A stretch of DNA of 64,000 bases from Winslowiella iniecta (GCF_001267535.1 NZ_JRXE01000001.1:186859-250858), one strand, 5' to 3'. Counted from the stretch's first letter, positions 27,828 to 38,769 are shown. Notes: generated by a model not told the origin, from the letters alone. Made by a program: numbers and translations.

Positions 27828-28870
27828 ATCAACCTCAATCGCTGGCCCCGGACGGCCAGCCGTGGCGCATTACCGTGCTGCGTAACCAGAACGGGATGGT
27901 TGTCACCTTTATGGACTGGGGAGCCACCTGGCTCTCCGCCCGCGTGCCGATGAAAGATGGCTCGGTCCGCGAAGCCTTGTTAGGCTGCGCCACCCCGTCA
28001 GACTATCTGCATCAGGCGGCTTATCTGGGGGCCACCGTCGGTCGCTACGCAAACCGCATCGCCAATGCGACGCTGCAACCGGGCAATATCCGACTGGCGG
28101 CGAATCAGGGCGAGCATCAGCTGCACGGCGGCCCGGAAGGGTTCGATAAGCGCCGCTGGCAAATCGTCAGCCAGAGTGAAACTGAAGTGCATTACCGCAT
28201 TGATTCGCCGGATGGCGATCAGGGTTTCCCCGGCAATCTGCTGGCATCGGTGCGCTATCATCTCGATGACAACAACTGCCTGTCGATTGACTATCAGGCA
28301 ACGGTCGATCAACCCTGCCCGGTCAACCTGACCAACCACGCCTATTTCAATCTTGATGCACAGCATGGCGATGCGCGCCAGCATCGCCTGCAACTGCTGG
28401 CGGACCACTATCTGCCGGTCGACAGTAACGGCATTCCAGTGACCGGCGAACAGGGAACAAATTTAAAACCGGTGACCGGGAACAGTTTTGATTTTCGCCA
28501 GCCGAAAACCATCGCCGCAGAGTTTTTGCAGGATGACGATCAGCGCGCCGTGAAGGGCTACGATCACGCCTTTCTGCTTAATGCGCGGGGCGATGACAGC
28601 CAGCCAGCCGCCGAGCTGTGGTCGGCTGACGGCCAGTTACAGCTGACGGTACATACCGCCGCGCCAGCACTACAGTTCTATTCCGGCAATTATCTGGACG
28701 GCACCCCCGCACGTGAACAGGGCGAATACGCCGCCTTTCAGGGCATTGCGCTGGAGAGTGAGTTCCTGCCCGATTCGCCAAACCATGCGGAATGGCCACA
28801 GCCGAGTTGCTGGTTGCAGCCAGGTGAAACGTATCAGTCAGTGACCCGCTATACCCTGACCGCAGGCTAA
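27821..28870 (+). CDS. galM: aldose 1-epimerase (mutarotase) GalM
   Basis: 349 residues. Active-site blocks are [33 protein letters not shown] and the catalytic glutamate region [13 protein letters not shown]. It interconverts beta- and alpha-galactose ahead of GalK. Last gene of galTKM; the 234 bp between it and gpmA hold the gpmA promoter and no gene. Confidence 0.96.
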   Translation: MLNQPQSLAPDGQPWRITVLRNQNGMVVTFMDWGATWLSARVPMKDGSVREALLGCATPSDYLHQAAYLGATVGRYANRIANATLQPGNIRLAANQGEHQLHGGPEGFDKRRWQIVSQSETEVHYRIDSPDGDQGFPGNLLASVRYHLDDNNCLSIDYQATVDQPCPVNLTNHAYFNLDAQHGDARQHRLQLLADHYLPVDSNGIPVTGEQGTNLKPVTGNSFDFRQPKTIAAEFLQDDDQRAVKGYDHAFLLNARGDDSQPAAELWSADGQLQLTVHTAAPALQFYSGNYLDGTPAREQGEYAAFQGIALESEFLPDSPNHAEWPQPSCWLQPGETYQSVTRYTLTAG

Positions 28871-29104
28871 GCATCAGGATGAAAAACGCGCACTGCGTTC
28901 GCCCCAGGCTTACGCCGTGCGCAGATTTCAGCTATGGTAGAGAGATACAGGTTGTCAGAATGGCAATCAGTACCCAGTGTCGATGCCGTTGCCGCCGCTG
29001 AATCATTGACTACGGTCAATGAGCGAGACGAATGGGGCTGCAGCGTCGGCTGACCGGGGTATAATCGCTTTCATAGAAATGTCAGATGATTAAGGAGTTA
29101 AGCT

Positions 29105-29857
29105 ATGGCTGTAACTAAGCTGGTTCTGGTTCGTCACGGCGAAAGCCAGTGGAACAATGAAAACCGCTTCACCGGATGGTATGATGTTGATCTGTCCGAC
29201 AAAGGTCGTACCGAAGCAAAAGCAGCAGGCGAACTGCTGAAAAAAGAAGGCTTTGCTTTCGATTTTGCTTATACCTCCGTGCTGAAACGTGCCATCCACA
29301 CTCTGTGGAACGTTCTGGACGAACTGGATCAGGCCTGGCTGCCAACTGAGAAATCCTGGAAGCTGAATGAGCGTCACTACGGTGCGCTGCAGGGTCTGAA
29401 CAAAGCTGAAACCGCTGAAAAATACGGTGACGAGCAGGTTAAGCAGTGGCGTCGTGGCTTTGCCATCACTCCACCAGAACTGACCCGTGAAGATGAGCGC
29501 TTCCCTGGCCACGATCCGCGTTATGCCAAACTGACTGACGCAGAACTGCCACTGACCGAAAGCCTGGCGCTGACCATCGATCGCGTTATCCCTTACTGGA
29601 ACGAAAGCATTCTGCCACGCATCAAAAGCGGTGAGCGTGTGATCGTTGCTGCACACGGTAACTCGCTGCGTGCACTGGTAAAATACCTCGATGACCTGAG
29701 CGAAGATGAAATTCTTGAGCTGAACATCCCGACCGGTGTTCCGCTGGTGTATGAGTTCGACGAGAACTTTAAACCGCTGAAACGTTATTATCTCGGAGAT
29801 GCCGATGAGATTGCCGCGAAAGCCGCAGCCGTCGCAAACCAGGGTAAAGCGAAGTAA
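29105..29857 (+). CDS. gpmA: 2,3-bisphosphoglycerate-dependent phosphoglycerate mutase GpmA
   Basis: 250 residues, the E. coli length. [20 protein letters not shown] contains the phospho-histidine, [15 protein letters not shown] and [17 protein letters not shown] complete the active site. It interconverts 3- and 2-phosphoglycerate in glycolysis. AAGGAG precedes the ATG. It ends with a strong terminator shared with convergent aroG. Confidence 0.98.
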   Translation: MAVTKLVLVRHGESQWNNENRFTGWYDVDLSDKGRTEAKAAGELLKKEGFAFDFAYTSVLKRAIHTLWNVLDELDQAWLPTEKSWKLNERHYGALQGLNKAETAEKYGDEQVKQWRRGFAITPPELTREDERFPGHDPRYAKLTDAELPLTESLALTIDRVIPYWNESILPRIKSGERVIVAAHGNSLRALVKYLDDLSEDEILELNIPTGVPLVYEFDENFKPLKRYYLGDADEIAAKAAAVANQGKAK

Positions 29858-29886
29858 AAAAAAATCCGCCGAAAGGCGGATTTTTC
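29858..29886. terminator. bidirectional terminator of gpmA and aroG
   Basis: Stem AAATCCGCC / GGCGGATTT with a GAAA loop, preceded by a long A-run and followed by TTTTT, so it can terminate on both strands. It starts at the gpmA stop and ends 17 bp before the aroG stop. Confidence 0.92.
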
Positions 29887-29902
29887 ATTCTGCTGCCGCA
29901 AA

Positions 29903-30955
29903 TTAGCCGCGACGCGCTTTTACCGCTGCCGCCAGCTGGCGCAGAACGGTTTCAGTATCTTCCCAGCCAATACAGGCATCGGTAACGCTTTTGCCGTAGA
30001 CCAGCGGTTCACCGCTCTCCAGATTCTGATTGCCTTCCACCAGATGGCTTTCAATCATCACGCCAATGATCGCCTGTTCACCACCGGCAATCTGCCCGGC
30101 GACATCTTCGGCCACGACCATCTGCTTCTGGAACTGCTTGCTGCTGTTGGCATGGCTGAAATCGATCATCACCTGCGCCGCCAGACCGGCTTTTTCCAGC
30201 CCGGTTTTTACGGCGCTGACATGATGTGCACTGTAGTTTGGCTCTTTGCCACCACGCAAAATGATATGACAGTCGCGGTTACCGCTGGTTTCGACAATCG
30301 CCGAATGGCCGTACTTGGTTACCGACAGGAAGCAGTGCGGCGCGCTGGCCGCATTGATTGCATCAATCGCCACTTTAATCGTGCCATCGGTGCCGTTTTT
30401 AAAACCCACCGGGCAGGATAAGCCGGAGGACAGCTCACGGTGCACCTGTGATTCAGTGGTACGCGCGCCAATCGCGCCCCAGCTCATCAAATCAGCCATA
30501 TACTGCGGGGTGATCATATCAAGGAACTCACCGGCGGCAGGCAGGCCGCTGTCATTGATATCCAGCAACAGTTTACGCGCGATGCGCAGACCGTCATTGA
30601 TCTGGAAGCTGCCATCCATATGCGGATCGTTGATCAATCCTTTCCAGCCGACCGTGGTACGTGGCTTTTCAAAATAGACGCGCATCACCACTTCGAGGCT
30701 GTCGCTTAACTCTTCACGCAGTTTCAGCAGCCGGGCACCATACTCTTTTGCCGCTTCGGTATCATGGATGGAACAAGGTCCAATCACCACCAGCAGACGG
30801 TCATCTTCTTTTTTAAGAATATTGTGAATTGCCTGACGGGCACGGGAAACAGTTTCAGCAGCTTTTTCCGTGGACGGAAATTTTTCAAGCAGAGCAACAG
30901 GCGGGAGTAACTCTTTTATCTCTTTGATTCGTAAGTCATCATTCTGGTAATTCAT
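29903..30955 (-). CDS. aroG: 3-deoxy-7-phosphoheptulonate synthase AroG (Phe-sensitive type)
   Basis: 350 residues, the length of E. coli AroG, beginning NYQNDDLRIKEIKELLPPVALLEKFP, the region that carries the phenylalanine allosteric site. Catalytic blocks VVIGPCSIHD, RVYFEKPRTTVGWKGLINDP and VMIDFSHANSSKQ bind metal, phosphoenolpyruvate and erythrose-4-phosphate. It is the first enzyme of aromatic amino-acid synthesis. The ATG at 30955 was chosen by similarity over one 102 bases upstream. An imperfect palindrome at about 31088-31110 (TACACT / GTAAACA) is a possible regulator site, but it is not a good TyrR box. Confidence 0.96.
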   Translation of the reverse strand: MNYQNDDLRIKEIKELLPPVALLEKFPSTEKAAETVSRARQAIHNILKKEDDRLLVVIGPCSIHDTEAAKEYGARLLKLREELSDSLEVVMRVYFEKPRTTVGWKGLINDPHMDGSFQINDGLRIARKLLLDINDSGLPAAGEFLDMITPQYMADLMSWGAIGARTTESQVHRELSSGLSCPVGFKNGTDGTIKVAIDAINAASAPHCFLSVTKYGHSAIVETSGNRDCHIILRGGKEPNYSAHHVSAVKTGLEKAGLAAQVMIDFSHANSSKQFQKQMVVAEDVAGQIAGGEQAIIGVMIESHLVEGNQNLESGEPLVYGKSVTDACIGWEDTETVLRQLAAAVKARRG

Positions 30956-31250
30956 AACTTTTCCATTAAATTCTTTGCCCGGTGCGCACCGGGCCAACCT
31001 GAACAATTTATCCCGTAGAAACTGTGGTGTAAATCGACTCTGGCGTTTTTGCGTCATCGCAGATTTGCGTTTTATGCCTGCTTTACTACACTTTTAATCG
31101 TAAACACTTAAAAAATTCGCATTTACACCACAATTGTTCGCATTGTGATTTAAAGTCGCGATTTTGTATTGCCTACATGATTTTTTATCAGTTTACGCGC
31201 CGTATCGGGTTGAGCTCGACAACCAACAGATAATTAACAGGAGCATAATG

Positions 31251-31592
31251 ATGAATAAGTTCGCAATCGTCTTTTTAACCGCCGCCATGACTTTAGGCAG
31301 TGGTGCAGCAATGGCCGCCGGCAACAACGGTACTGCTAATCAGGCCGCAGACGCGGGTGCAGCAGCAGGCGGCGCTAAACAGAATTTGCCACCTAACAAT
31401 GTTGATAACAGCCAGATCAACACCGGTGGTAGCACCTCTGGTACCGCGACCGACAGCAGCAATATGACGGCCGATGAAGTGCATAAAAACGCTCAGTGTA
31501 AAGACGGCAAATGCCCGGACGTGAATAAAAAAGTGGAAACCAAAGTAGGTGGCGGTGACGTTAACACCAAAACTGACGGCACCACGCAGTAA
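31251..31592 (+). CDS. ybgS: YbgS-like secreted protein
   Basis: 113 residues with a Sec signal peptide (MNKFAIVFLTAAMTLGSGAA) cleaved near AMAAG. The mature part is low in complexity, rich in Asn, Gly, Thr and Ala, and has one Cys pair in NAQCKDGKCPDVNKKVETK; the end TKTDGTTQ is identical to E. coli YbgS. It is a small periplasmic protein of unknown function (COG-type homeobox-like YbgS). Two ATGs lie side by side at 31248 and 31251; the second has better spacing to AGGAG. In E. coli it also lies between aroG and zitB. Confidence 0.9.
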   Translation: MNKFAIVFLTAAMTLGSGAAMAAGNNGTANQAADAGAAAGGAKQNLPPNNVDNSQINTGGSTSGTATDSSNMTADEVHKNAQCKDGKCPDVNKKVETKVGGGDVNTKTDGTTQ

Positions 31593-31600
31593 TGCCCGTG

Positions 31601-31630
31601 GGAGAGCTTCGGCTCTCCTTTGATTTTGTT
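31601..31630 (+). terminator. terminator of ybgS
   Basis: Stem GGAGAGC / GCTCTCC with a TTCG tetraloop followed by TTTGATTTTG, 9 bp after the ybgS stop. It separates ybgS from the two-component genes. Confidence 0.85.
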
Positions 31631-31685
31631 GCATCCCTCCCCCGCTCCGCTATGCTGAACGCCTTGATAATATTCGGATCTCATC

Positions 31686-32279
31686 ATGGCCACTCTGCTG
31701 TTAATCGACGATCATCCCCTGGTTCAGGTGGCGCTTGAAGCTGCCCTGACTCGCTCGCCGATTCCGCTCCAGCTTTTTGCCGTCAGTAGTGAACAGCAGG
31801 CACGCGACTATTTACGTGATCACCCGGTTAATTTAATTATTCTCGATATTGGCCTGCCGGACAGCGACGGACTGGAACTGCTGAAGCGCCTGAAACACCG
31901 GGATGAAAATCAGGCGGTGTTAATCTACTCCGCGCAAGAAGAGCGGCTGTATATTCGTATGGCTCAGGCCGCCGGTGCAGCCGGCTATATTGCCAAACGC
32001 CAGCCGATGGAAAAACTGCTCGCCGCCATTCTGGCGATACTCGGTGGACAGCGTGCTTTTCCCGATCTCAGTGAGGCAGACAACCCGGCTACCGCCAGCC
32101 TGACCAGTAAAGAGAGGCAGATTCTTGCGCTGCTGGCACGCGGCCTTTCCAACCTGCAAATTGCTGAACAGCTGCATATCAGTAATAAAACCGTCAGCAC
32201 CCATAAAAAAAATATTCTCGATAAGACCGGTACCCACTCGGTGGTTGAGCTGGCCGCTTTATGGAAAGCGCAGCAATGA
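31686..32279 (+). CDS. NarL/EvgA-type response regulator
   Basis: 197 residues. The receiver domain (about 3-118) starts LLLIDDHPLV (acidic pair D8-D9), has the phospho-acceptor D54 in LIILDIGLPDSDGLEL, a serine at VLIYSAQEE and the switch lysine in GYIAKRQ. A LuxR-type helix-turn-helix follows (about 137-197): LTSKERQILALLARGLSNLQIAEQLHISNKTVSTHKKNIL. It closely resembles the EvgA/BvgA class. The ribosome-binding site is weak. Its stop overlaps the kinase start (ATGA), so the two are a cognate pair. E. coli has no such genes between ybgS and zitB. Targets are unknown; zitB is the obvious candidate. Confidence 0.9.
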   Translation: MATLLLIDDHPLVQVALEAALTRSPIPLQLFAVSSEQQARDYLRDHPVNLIILDIGLPDSDGLELLKRLKHRDENQAVLIYSAQEERLYIRMAQAAGAAGYIAKRQPMEKLLAAILAILGGQRAFPDLSEADNPATASLTSKERQILALLARGLSNLQIAEQLHISNKTVSTHKKNILDKTGTHSVVELAALWKAQQ

Positions 32280-35200
32280 AGTGGTTGCGCATGCTGGCCG
32301 CGTTCTGCCTGCTGATCAGCGTCAGTGCCCCTGCGGCGTATCACGCCATCAGCAGCATTTCACTGCCCGGCGCGATGATGCCCGCTGCGGAGATGCGTCC
32401 CTGGCAGGGCAAGCTGCTGCGCGTCGGGATTATTGATGACCACAGCACGCCATGGAATATTGCCGTCGGCAACGACCTGTATGGCATTAACGCCGACTAT
32501 CTGGCGCTGATAAGCCACAGCTCCGGCATTCAGTTTACTATTGTCGGCTATCCCGACTGGCCGGCGCTGCTGGCGGCGCTGCAACAGGGTCAGCTCGATC
32601 TGCTGTTTGGCGTGCCGCAATACCCGTTACCCGCCGGACTGCATGCGACTCAGCCATGGTACAGCAGCCCGTTGCGCATCTATCGCAACCGCAATAATCA
32701 GCGGCCGGTGATGTTTAATACTCAGGGCGCGCGCATCGCTATTGGTCAACAGACGCTGAAACAGGTGAATGCCGATTTTGCCCGTCAGCACCAGTTTCAG
32801 ATCCTCGACAGCGATTTGCAGGCGCTGTACACCCTGCTCAACCAGCAAACGGACTATGTGGTGGCCGATGAGACCAGCGCCGGATTCCTGCTGAACCAGC
32901 TGCAACAGGGGCAGATCTATCAGCTGGAATCGCCGATGGAACCCGGCCAGCTGAATCTGCAGGCGGTGAGCAATAATAGTACGCTGGTTGCCGCTCTCGA
33001 CAGCACGTTACGCCAGTTGCCAATGGATGTGGTCAACGAAATTCAGGGACGCTGGAATAGCCAGCTGCCGCGCTATTTCGACACCAATACCGCCCGTCTG
33101 ACCCAGCTGGAACGCCAGTGGATCGAACAACATCCGGTGATCGAATATGCCGCGCTGGCCGACGACTATCCGTGGAGCTATCGCACCGCCAACGGTTCAG
33201 CCAGCGGCTATAGTGTCGAGTTACTTAATGCCATTGGCCAGAATACCGGGCTGCGCTTTCAGCCGCGCTGGGTAGACAACAGTCAGCAAGCGGCGAGCCT
33301 GCTGACACAGCCGCGTCCGATGCTGCAACTGATGCTGCCGCTGACCGGCAATGACAATATGCAAGGCAACTCTCTGCCGGTGTGGCGTGCACTCTGGGGT
33401 GTCTATATCGCCCATTCAGCGCATAGCATTCTGAGCTGGCAGGATTTGCAGGGTATGCGCATCGGCGTCAGGCGCGGCGATATCGCGGCTGAACTGGTGC
33501 CCGACAGCATGAATGTCATTCCGTTCGATAACAGTAAAGCGCTGTATGACGCGCTGGCTAACGGCCAGCTGGATGCGCTGGTGGATAACGTCCTGTCGGC
33601 GCGCTGGCTGATTCAGGCGCGCTATAAAGAGAAGATTCATCTGGCCTTTGCCGCCAGTGATACCGCCTGGCCGATTGCCATGGGCGTCAGCGCCGGGCAG
33701 CCGCTGCTGCGCTCGATACTGAATAAAGGGCTACAACAGATCCCGCCAGACACCCAGCAGCGGATGCGCGAGAACTGGAGTAATAATCCGCAACTGGCGA
33801 ATGGCGATGGCGACAATATGCGGCCCATCTCGCGGTTTTTATTTATCGCCGCGCTGTTTGCCATCGCCTTTCTGTTGTTGCTGCTGCTGCGTCGCTATAT
33901 CCAGCAGCGGCGCGAACTGCGTCAGCGCCGCCAGCTGGAGCAACAACGTGAGGAAGCGGAACGCGCCAACCAGATGAAAAGTCAGTTTCTGGCAACCGTC
34001 AGCCATGAGCTGCGCACGCCAATGCAGGCGATACTCGGTCTGCTGGAAGTAGAGCTGGCAAACCAGCCACAGGCCGGTAATCTGGCGGTGATCCACAGCA
34101 GCGCCGCTTCGCTGATGACCTTACTGAACGATCTACAGGATCACGCAAAGATCGAAAGCAATACCTTTACGCTGCATCCGCGTGCGGTTGATCTGCAACA
34201 ATGGCTGACGCAGCTGGCCGATTTTTATCACCCGTTGCTACGTGAGGATGGCCCGGAATTGCAGGTCAGCGCGCTGACGCCATTGCCGCAAACGGTGATG
34301 CTGGACTGTGAGCGCCTGCAACAGGTCGCCAATAATTTAATTGGCAATGCGATCAAATTTACCCGCCACGGCACCATCCGCCTGACGCTGGCGCAAACTG
34401 ACGCCGCGCAGCTCTGTTTGCAGGTCAGCGACAGCGGCAGCGGTATTGCGGCGAATGAACAGTCGCGGCTGTTTGAACCCTGGTATCAGACACCGTCGGG
34501 TAAAGCGCTGTCGATACAGGGCAGCGGCCTCGGGTTATCCATCTGTCGCGAGATTATCAACCGGATGGGCGGCAGCATCGAACTGCACTCGTTACCGGGC
34601 CAGGGCACCACCGTTACGGTGCGGTTGCCGCTGGTCACTGCCGATATCGATAGCCTGGCGATCGCGCCACCCGCGGCCGCTGAGAGCGACACACTGCCGC
34701 TTAACCGATTACGGGTGGCTATCGTTGACGATCACCCGACCAATCTGCTGGTTATGCAGCAGCAGCTGGCACATTTTGGCGTGATAGCGCAGACCTTTGA
34801 TAATGGCACCGATCTGCTGCGCGCCAGCAGCCAGCCGCCGTTTGACCTGGTGTTTATCGACTACAATATGCCGCGCCCGGACGGCAGCACGGTGGCGCGT
34901 ATTCTGCGTCGACGTTACCGTCACCATCCGCAGCCACCGACGCTGGTGCTGTGCTCTGCCGACGCGCAGTCGGCCACGCCCGACTATGCCGATGCGTTTT
35001 TGTTAAAGCCGGTGTCGCTGGCGGATATCGCCGCGCAGTTGCACCGCCACGTTCAGCAACCCTTCGATGATCTCGATGCCCGCATTCAGCGGCTGGCTAA
35101 CCATCAGCCAGAATTTGTTGTGCGCATTGTGGCTACCCTGAGCACGGTGCTGGCTAACGACCGCCAGGCACTGGCGGAAGCGCTCCGGCAGCAGCACTGG

Positions 35201-35404
35201 CAACAGGCAGAACAGATTGCCCACCGCCTGAAAGGTAGCTGGCTACTGCTGGGCTATCAGCAAGGCGAAGAACTTTGTCAGCAGATAATTGAGCAGGCGA
35301 AACAACACACCACCGACACGCCGGAATGGAATTTGTTGATATCATTAACTGAGAACCTACTGAAAAAACTGGAAGATTATGGCGCATCAACACAATCACA
35401 CTGA
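32276..35404 (+). CDS. BvgS/EvgS-type hybrid sensor histidine kinase
   Basis: 1042 residues. Signal peptide (about 1-22), then two tandem periplasmic solute-binding (SBP_bac_3, Venus-flytrap) domains (about 42-255 and 280-510; the second opens near [20 protein letters not shown]), one membrane helix (about 520-542), a short basic coiled coil, HisKA with H577 in [14 protein letters not shown], HATPase_c ([28 protein letters not shown]), a receiver with D862 in [12 protein letters not shown], and an Hpt domain with H983 in AHRLKGSW. Unlike E. coli EvgS and BvgS, no PAS domain lies between the membrane helix and the HisKA domain. It overlaps the regulator gene by 4 bp and zitB by 26 bp. The ligand is unknown. 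Confidence 0.92.
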   Translation: MKWLRMLAAFCLLISVSAPAAYHAISSISLPGAMMPAAEMRPWQGKLLRVGIIDDHSTPWNIAVGNDLYGINADYLALISHSSGIQFTIVGYPDWPALLAALQQGQLDLLFGVPQYPLPAGLHATQPWYSSPLRIYRNRNNQRPVMFNTQGARIAIGQQTLKQVNADFARQHQFQILDSDLQALYTLLNQQTDYVVADETSAGFLLNQLQQGQIYQLESPMEPGQLNLQAVSNNSTLVAALDSTLRQLPMDVVNEIQGRWNSQLPRYFDTNTARLTQLERQWIEQHPVIEYAALADDYPWSYRTANGSASGYSVELLNAIGQNTGLRFQPRWVDNSQQAASLLTQPRPMLQLMLPLTGNDNMQGNSLPVWRALWGVYIAHSAHSILSWQDLQGMRIGVRRGDIAAELVPDSMNVIPFDNSKALYDALANGQLDALVDNVLSARWLIQARYKEKIHLAFAASDTAWPIAMGVSAGQPLLRSILNKGLQQIPPDTQQRMRENWSNNPQLANGDGDNMRPISRFLFIAALFAIAFLLLLLLRRYIQQRRELRQRRQLEQQREEAERANQMKSQFLATVSHELRTPMQAILGLLEVELANQPQAGNLAVIHSSAASLMTLLNDLQDHAKIESNTFTLHPRAVDLQQWLTQLADFYHPLLREDGPELQVSALTPLPQTVMLDCERLQQVANNLIGNAIKFTRHGTIRLTLAQTDAAQLCLQVSDSGSGIAANEQSRLFEPWYQTPSGKALSIQGSGLGLSICREIINRMGGSIELHSLPGQGTTVTVRLPLVTADIDSLAIAPPAAAESDTLPLNRLRVAIVDDHPTNLLVMQQQLAHFGVIAQTFDNGTDLLRASSQPPFDLVFIDYNMPRPDGSTVARILRRRYRHHPQPPTLVLCSADAQSATPDYADAFLLKPVSLADIAAQLHRHVQQPFDDLDARIQRLANHQPEFVVRIVATLSTVLANDRQALAEALRQQHWQQAEQIAHRLKGSWLLLGYQQGEELCQQIIEQAKQHTTDTPEWNLLISLTENLLKKLEDYGASTQSH

Positions 35405-36311
35405 AGGCGGGGGTAATCGTAACCGGTTACTGGCTGCATTTATCGTTACGGCGGTTTTTATGGTGGCCGAAGTGGCGGGCGGCATCCTCTCCGGTTCGCT
35501 GGCGCTGCTGGCGGATGCCGGACATATGCTGACCGATGCGGCGGCGCTGCTGGTCGCGCTGTTGGCGGTGCAGTTTGCCCAACGTAAACCCAATGCGCGT
35601 CATACCTTTGGCCTGCTGCGCCTCACCACGCTGGCCGCTTTTGTTAACGCGCTGGCGCTGCTGGTGATTACCGTCTTAATCGTCTGGGAAGCGATACGCC
35701 GGTTTTATCAGCCGCAGCCGGTGACCGGTGGCCTGATGCTGGTCATCGCGGTGGCGGGCCTGCTGGCGAATCTGTTGTCATTCTGGCTGCTGCATCGCGG
35801 CAGTGAAGAGAAAAACCTTAACGTGCGCGCGGCGGCACTGCATGTACTGGGCGATTTGCTTGGTTCGGTGGGCGCGATTGTGGCGGCGCTGATTATTCTG
35901 TTTACCGGCTGGACACCCATCGACCCGATTCTGTCGATCCTTGTCTCGGCACTGGTGCTGCGCAGCGCCTGGTCACTGCTGAAAGAGAGTTTTCACGAAC
36001 TGCTGGAAGGCTCACCCAGCTCGATTAACGCCGATAAGCTGAAACGTGATTTAACCCTGAGTATTGCCGAGGTGCGCAATGTCCATCATGTGCATGTCTG
36101 GCAGGTGGGCGAAAAACCGGTGATGACGCTGCATGTGCAGGTTATTCCACCTTATGACCACGATGCGCTGCTGCACCGTATTCATGATTACCTGCACCGC
36201 AATTATCAGATCGATCACGCCACGGTGCAGATGGAGTATCAGCCCTGTGGCGGTGATGACTGTGATTTAGGCCACTCCGGCCATCAACACACGCATCATC
36301 ACCATCACTAA
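35379..36311 (+). CDS. zitB: zinc exporter ZitB (cation diffusion facilitator)
   Basis: 310 residues, six membrane helices. The transport site residues are in [16 protein letters not shown] and [14 protein letters not shown] (HxxxD in helices 2 and 5). Both ends are histidine-rich (AHQHNHTE at the start, [12 protein letters not shown] at the end), typical of zinc handling. It exports Zn(II) in exchange for protons. The ATG at 35379 lies inside the kinase gene, 26 bp before its stop, so zitB is probably translated from the same message. In E. coli zitB stands alone after ybgS. Confidence 0.95.
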   Translation: MAHQHNHTEGGGNRNRLLAAFIVTAVFMVAEVAGGILSGSLALLADAGHMLTDAAALLVALLAVQFAQRKPNARHTFGLLRLTTLAAFVNALALLVITVLIVWEAIRRFYQPQPVTGGLMLVIAVAGLLANLLSFWLLHRGSEEKNLNVRAAALHVLGDLLGSVGAIVAALIILFTGWTPIDPILSILVSALVLRSAWSLLKESFHELLEGSPSSINADKLKRDLTLSIAEVRNVHHVHVWQVGEKPVMTLHVQVIPPYDHDALLHRIHDYLHRNYQIDHATVQMEYQPCGGDDCDLGHSGHQHTHHHHH

Positions 36312-36315
36312 GGCA

Positions 36316-37032
36316 TCAGGAGAGCGCGCGTGAGCCATGTTCGCGCGCGCTGCGCATCCACAACCAGCAGCCGTTCAGCGCAATCAACGTCAACAGCACA
36401 TACTCCAGCGCCATCGCATAGACACCCTGACGCGCAAAGATACTGACGCTAATCACATTGATAATCACCCACAGCAGCCAGTTCTCGACGTATTTACGCG
36501 TCATCAGAATCATCGCCACAATCGACAACACCATCATGCAGGAGTCCCAGAATGGGAATGCATCGGGTTGCAGCTCCGGCATCGCCACACTGAATCCCAG
36601 CGCCTGCATAATTCCGACCGCAATCCGCGTCAGGAAAGCGAATACCGGATCGATAAAGCGGGTCATTAACGCAATCGCCAGCACGCTGGCAACGCCCCAG
36701 CCAATTGCTTTCGGCAACGACAGCCAGCGGATCTTCAGCTCGGCCTGATTATCCGCGGTCTGACGACTCCAGGCGTACCAGCCGTAAATATTGGCAGCAA
36801 AGAAGAACAGCTGAAGTAACAGGCTGGCGTAAAGCTGGATCTGGAAAAAAATCACCGCAAACAGTGACACGTTTATCAGACCAAACAGGTAGTTAATAAT
36901 CTTCTCTTTACTCGCCAGCCAGATACATAACAGGCCAGCCAGCGTCCCGATCGCTTCAATCCAGGACAGATCGTAACCGCCTGCCCCAATCGGAATGTGA
37001 ACCAGAATATTCTGCGTGCTAAAAAAATCCAT
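36316..37032 (-). CDS. pnuC: nicotinamide riboside transporter PnuC
   Basis: 238 residues, seven or so membrane helices. It is nearly collinear with E. coli PnuC: MDFFSTQNILVHIPIGAGGYDLSWIEAIGT, the substrate-site motif FAANIYGWYAWSRQ, FPFWDSCMMVLSIVAMILMTRKYVENWLLWVIINVISV. It takes up nicotinamide riboside. It follows nadA by 22 bp in one operon and converges with zitB, 4 bp away. Confidence 0.96.
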   Translation of the reverse strand: MDFFSTQNILVHIPIGAGGYDLSWIEAIGTLAGLLCIWLASKEKIINYLFGLINVSLFAVIFFQIQLYASLLLQLFFFAANIYGWYAWSRQTADNQAELKIRWLSLPKAIGWGVASVLAIALMTRFIDPVFAFLTRIAVGIMQALGFSVAMPELQPDAFPFWDSCMMVLSIVAMILMTRKYVENWLLWVIINVISVSIFARQGVYAMALEYVLLTLIALNGCWLWMRSAREHGSRALS

Positions 37033-37054
37033 ACCGGCACCTTATGGCGGGGTA

Positions 37055-38116
37055 TCAGGCGTTGCCCTTTACCTTAAGTTTGAGATCTGCAGCAAAAGAT
37101 AGCATACGATTCAACGGGATCAATGCCGCCTGGCGTAAAGCCTCATCAACATGAATTTCATGCTGACTGCCGCCCTGCTCCAGCCCGTCGGCAATCGCCT
37201 TCAGTCCGTTCATCGCCATCCACGGACAGTGCGCGCAGCTGCGGCAGCTGGCCCCCTCACCGGCGGTCGGCGCTTCCAGCAGCTCTTTATCCGGACACGC
37301 CTGCTGCATTTTGTAGAAAATGCCGCGGTCGGTCGCCACAATCATCTGCGGATGCGGCAAACTTTGCGCCGCCTGAATCAGCTGACTGGTGGAGCCCACC
37401 GCATCCGCCAAATCGACAATCGCCTGCGGTGATTCCGGGTGAACCAGCACCGCCGCCTGCGGATAAAGCGCTTTCATCCGCTGCAACGCCTGGGTTTTAA
37501 ATTCATCGTGCACAATACAGGCACCCTGCCAGCACAGCACATCCGCATCGGTCTGGCGGGTAACGTAGCGCCCAAGATGACGATCCGGCGCCCAGATGAT
37601 TTTCTCACCGAGACTGTCGAGATGCTCGATCAGCTCAACCGCAATGCTGGAGGTCACCACCCAGTCGGCACGCGCCTTTACCGCCGCTGAGGTGTTGGCA
37701 TACACCACCACGGTACGATCCGGATGGCTGTCGCAAAACCGATTGAATTCTTCAATCGGGCAGCCAAGATCCAGCGAACACTCGGCCTGCAATGTCGGCA
37801 TCAGCACGGTTTTTTCCGGACTGAGGATCTTCGCCGTTTCGCCCATAAAGCGCACGCCAGCAACCAGCAGGGTAGACGCTGAGTGGTTGCTGCCAAAACG
37901 TGCCATTTCCAGCGAATCAGAAATACAGCCGCCGGTCTCTTCCGCCAGCGCCTGAATTTCCGGGTCAGTGTAGTAGTGGGCTACCATCACCGCATCGCGC
38001 TCTTTCAGCAGACGCTTAATTTTTTCCCGATAATGCTGCTTTTCATCAACAGACAGCCGCGCCGGTTTCGGCGGGAAAGGATACACTGCGGTTTCCGGAT
38101 CGAACATCAGGCTCAT
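37055..38116 (-). CDS. nadA: quinolinate synthase NadA
   Basis: 353 residues. [4Fe-4S] ligands lie in [21 protein letters not shown] and [35 protein letters not shown] and [15 protein letters not shown] are substrate-binding blocks. With NadB it forms quinolinate from iminoaspartate and dihydroxyacetone phosphate in NAD synthesis. First gene of nadA-pnuC, with a NadR-type box upstream. Confidence 0.97.
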   Translation of the reverse strand: MSLMFDPETAVYPFPPKPARLSVDEKQHYREKIKRLLKERDAVMVAHYYTDPEIQALAEETGGCISDSLEMARFGSNHSASTLLVAGVRFMGETAKILSPEKTVLMPTLQAECSLDLGCPIEEFNRFCDSHPDRTVVVYANTSAAVKARADWVVTSSIAVELIEHLDSLGEKIIWAPDRHLGRYVTRQTDADVLCWQGACIVHDEFKTQALQRMKALYPQAAVLVHPESPQAIVDLADAVGSTSQLIQAAQSLPHPQMIVATDRGIFYKMQQACPDKELLEAPTAGEGASCRSCAHCPWMAMNGLKAIADGLEQGGSQHEIHVDEALRQAALIPLNRMLSFAADLKLKVKGNA

Positions 38117-38189
38117 ATCACCAGTCTCGTTTCTTCGACTTAACGTTTTAAGCGAATTATCAGCATTTCATCCGACAGAAAGCGCCGGA

Positions 38190-38207
38190 TGTTTTATATG
38201 CTAAACA
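38190..38207. promoter_or_regulatory. NadR operator of nadA-pnuC
   Basis: TGTTTTATATGCTAAACA fits the 18-bp NadR consensus TGTTTA-N6-TAAACA with one mismatch, 74 bp upstream of nadA. NadR represses this operon when NAD is plentiful in E. coli and Salmonella. Confidence 0.75.
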
Positions 38208-38271
38208 CGATAACCAAATTGTCTGCGCCTGTCGCTGATTTTTTAACTTTAAGCGGAAGATGTGAGCCAGA

Positions 38272-38769
38272 TCATTCCAGCCGCACGGACTTGCCGGTTT
38301 CGATATCCAGTAAAAAGGCTTTGGTCGCCAGCCCGCCAGCAAAGCCGGTCAGTTTACCGTTGGCACCAATAACCCGGTGACAGGGAGCCACAATCGAAAT
38401 CGGGTTCTTGCCGTTAGCGGCCCCGACGGCACGTACCGCTGTAGGATGACCTATTTGCCGGGCAATCTCGCCATAACTGCGGGTTTCGCCAAACGGAATT
38501 GCCACCAGCGCTGCCCAAACCCTTTTCTGAAACTCGGTGCCCACAAAGTCCAGTGGCAGATCGAAGCTGCGCCGCTTACCGGCAAAATAATCCTTCAACT
38601 GACGTTCGGTTTCCAGCAGCAGCGGATGCTGATTATTTTCTGTCACCGGGCTCAGGCGCACGCGTTTAGGATCGTCATCCTGCCAGAGGATCGCCGCCAG
38701 CCCGCGTTCGCTGGCCAGTAATGTCAGCACGCCGACCGGCGATGTCATCAGTTTGTAGTAGTAAGCCAT
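38272..38769 (-). CDS. ogt: methylated-DNA-protein-cysteine methyltransferase (Ogt type)
   Basis: 165 residues. The alkyl-acceptor cysteine is in ISIVAPCHRVIGANGKLTGFAGG (PCHRV), with the helix-turn-helix GETRSYGEIARQIGHPTAVRAVGAANGKNP before it. It removes methyl groups from O6-methylguanine in a suicide reaction. The ATG at 38769 (MAYYYKLMTSPVG) matches the family start; an upstream TTG/GTG extension is unsupported. It is divergent from an ada-alkA fusion and shares with it a 195-bp intergenic region with a long palindrome. Confidence 0.93.
   Translation of the reverse strand: MAYYYKLMTSPVGVLTLLASERGLAAILWQDDDPKRVRLSPVTENNQHPLLLETERQLKDYFAGKRRSFDLPLDFVGTEFQKRVWAALVAIPFGETRSYGEIARQIGHPTAVRAVGAANGKNPISIVAPCHRVIGANGKLTGFAGGLATKAFLLDIETGKSVRLE

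Noticed and set aside
31088..31110. TyrR box upstream of aroG
   Set aside because: The palindrome has TACACT and GTAAACA halves but not the TGTAAA-N6-TTTACA form, so I do not call it.
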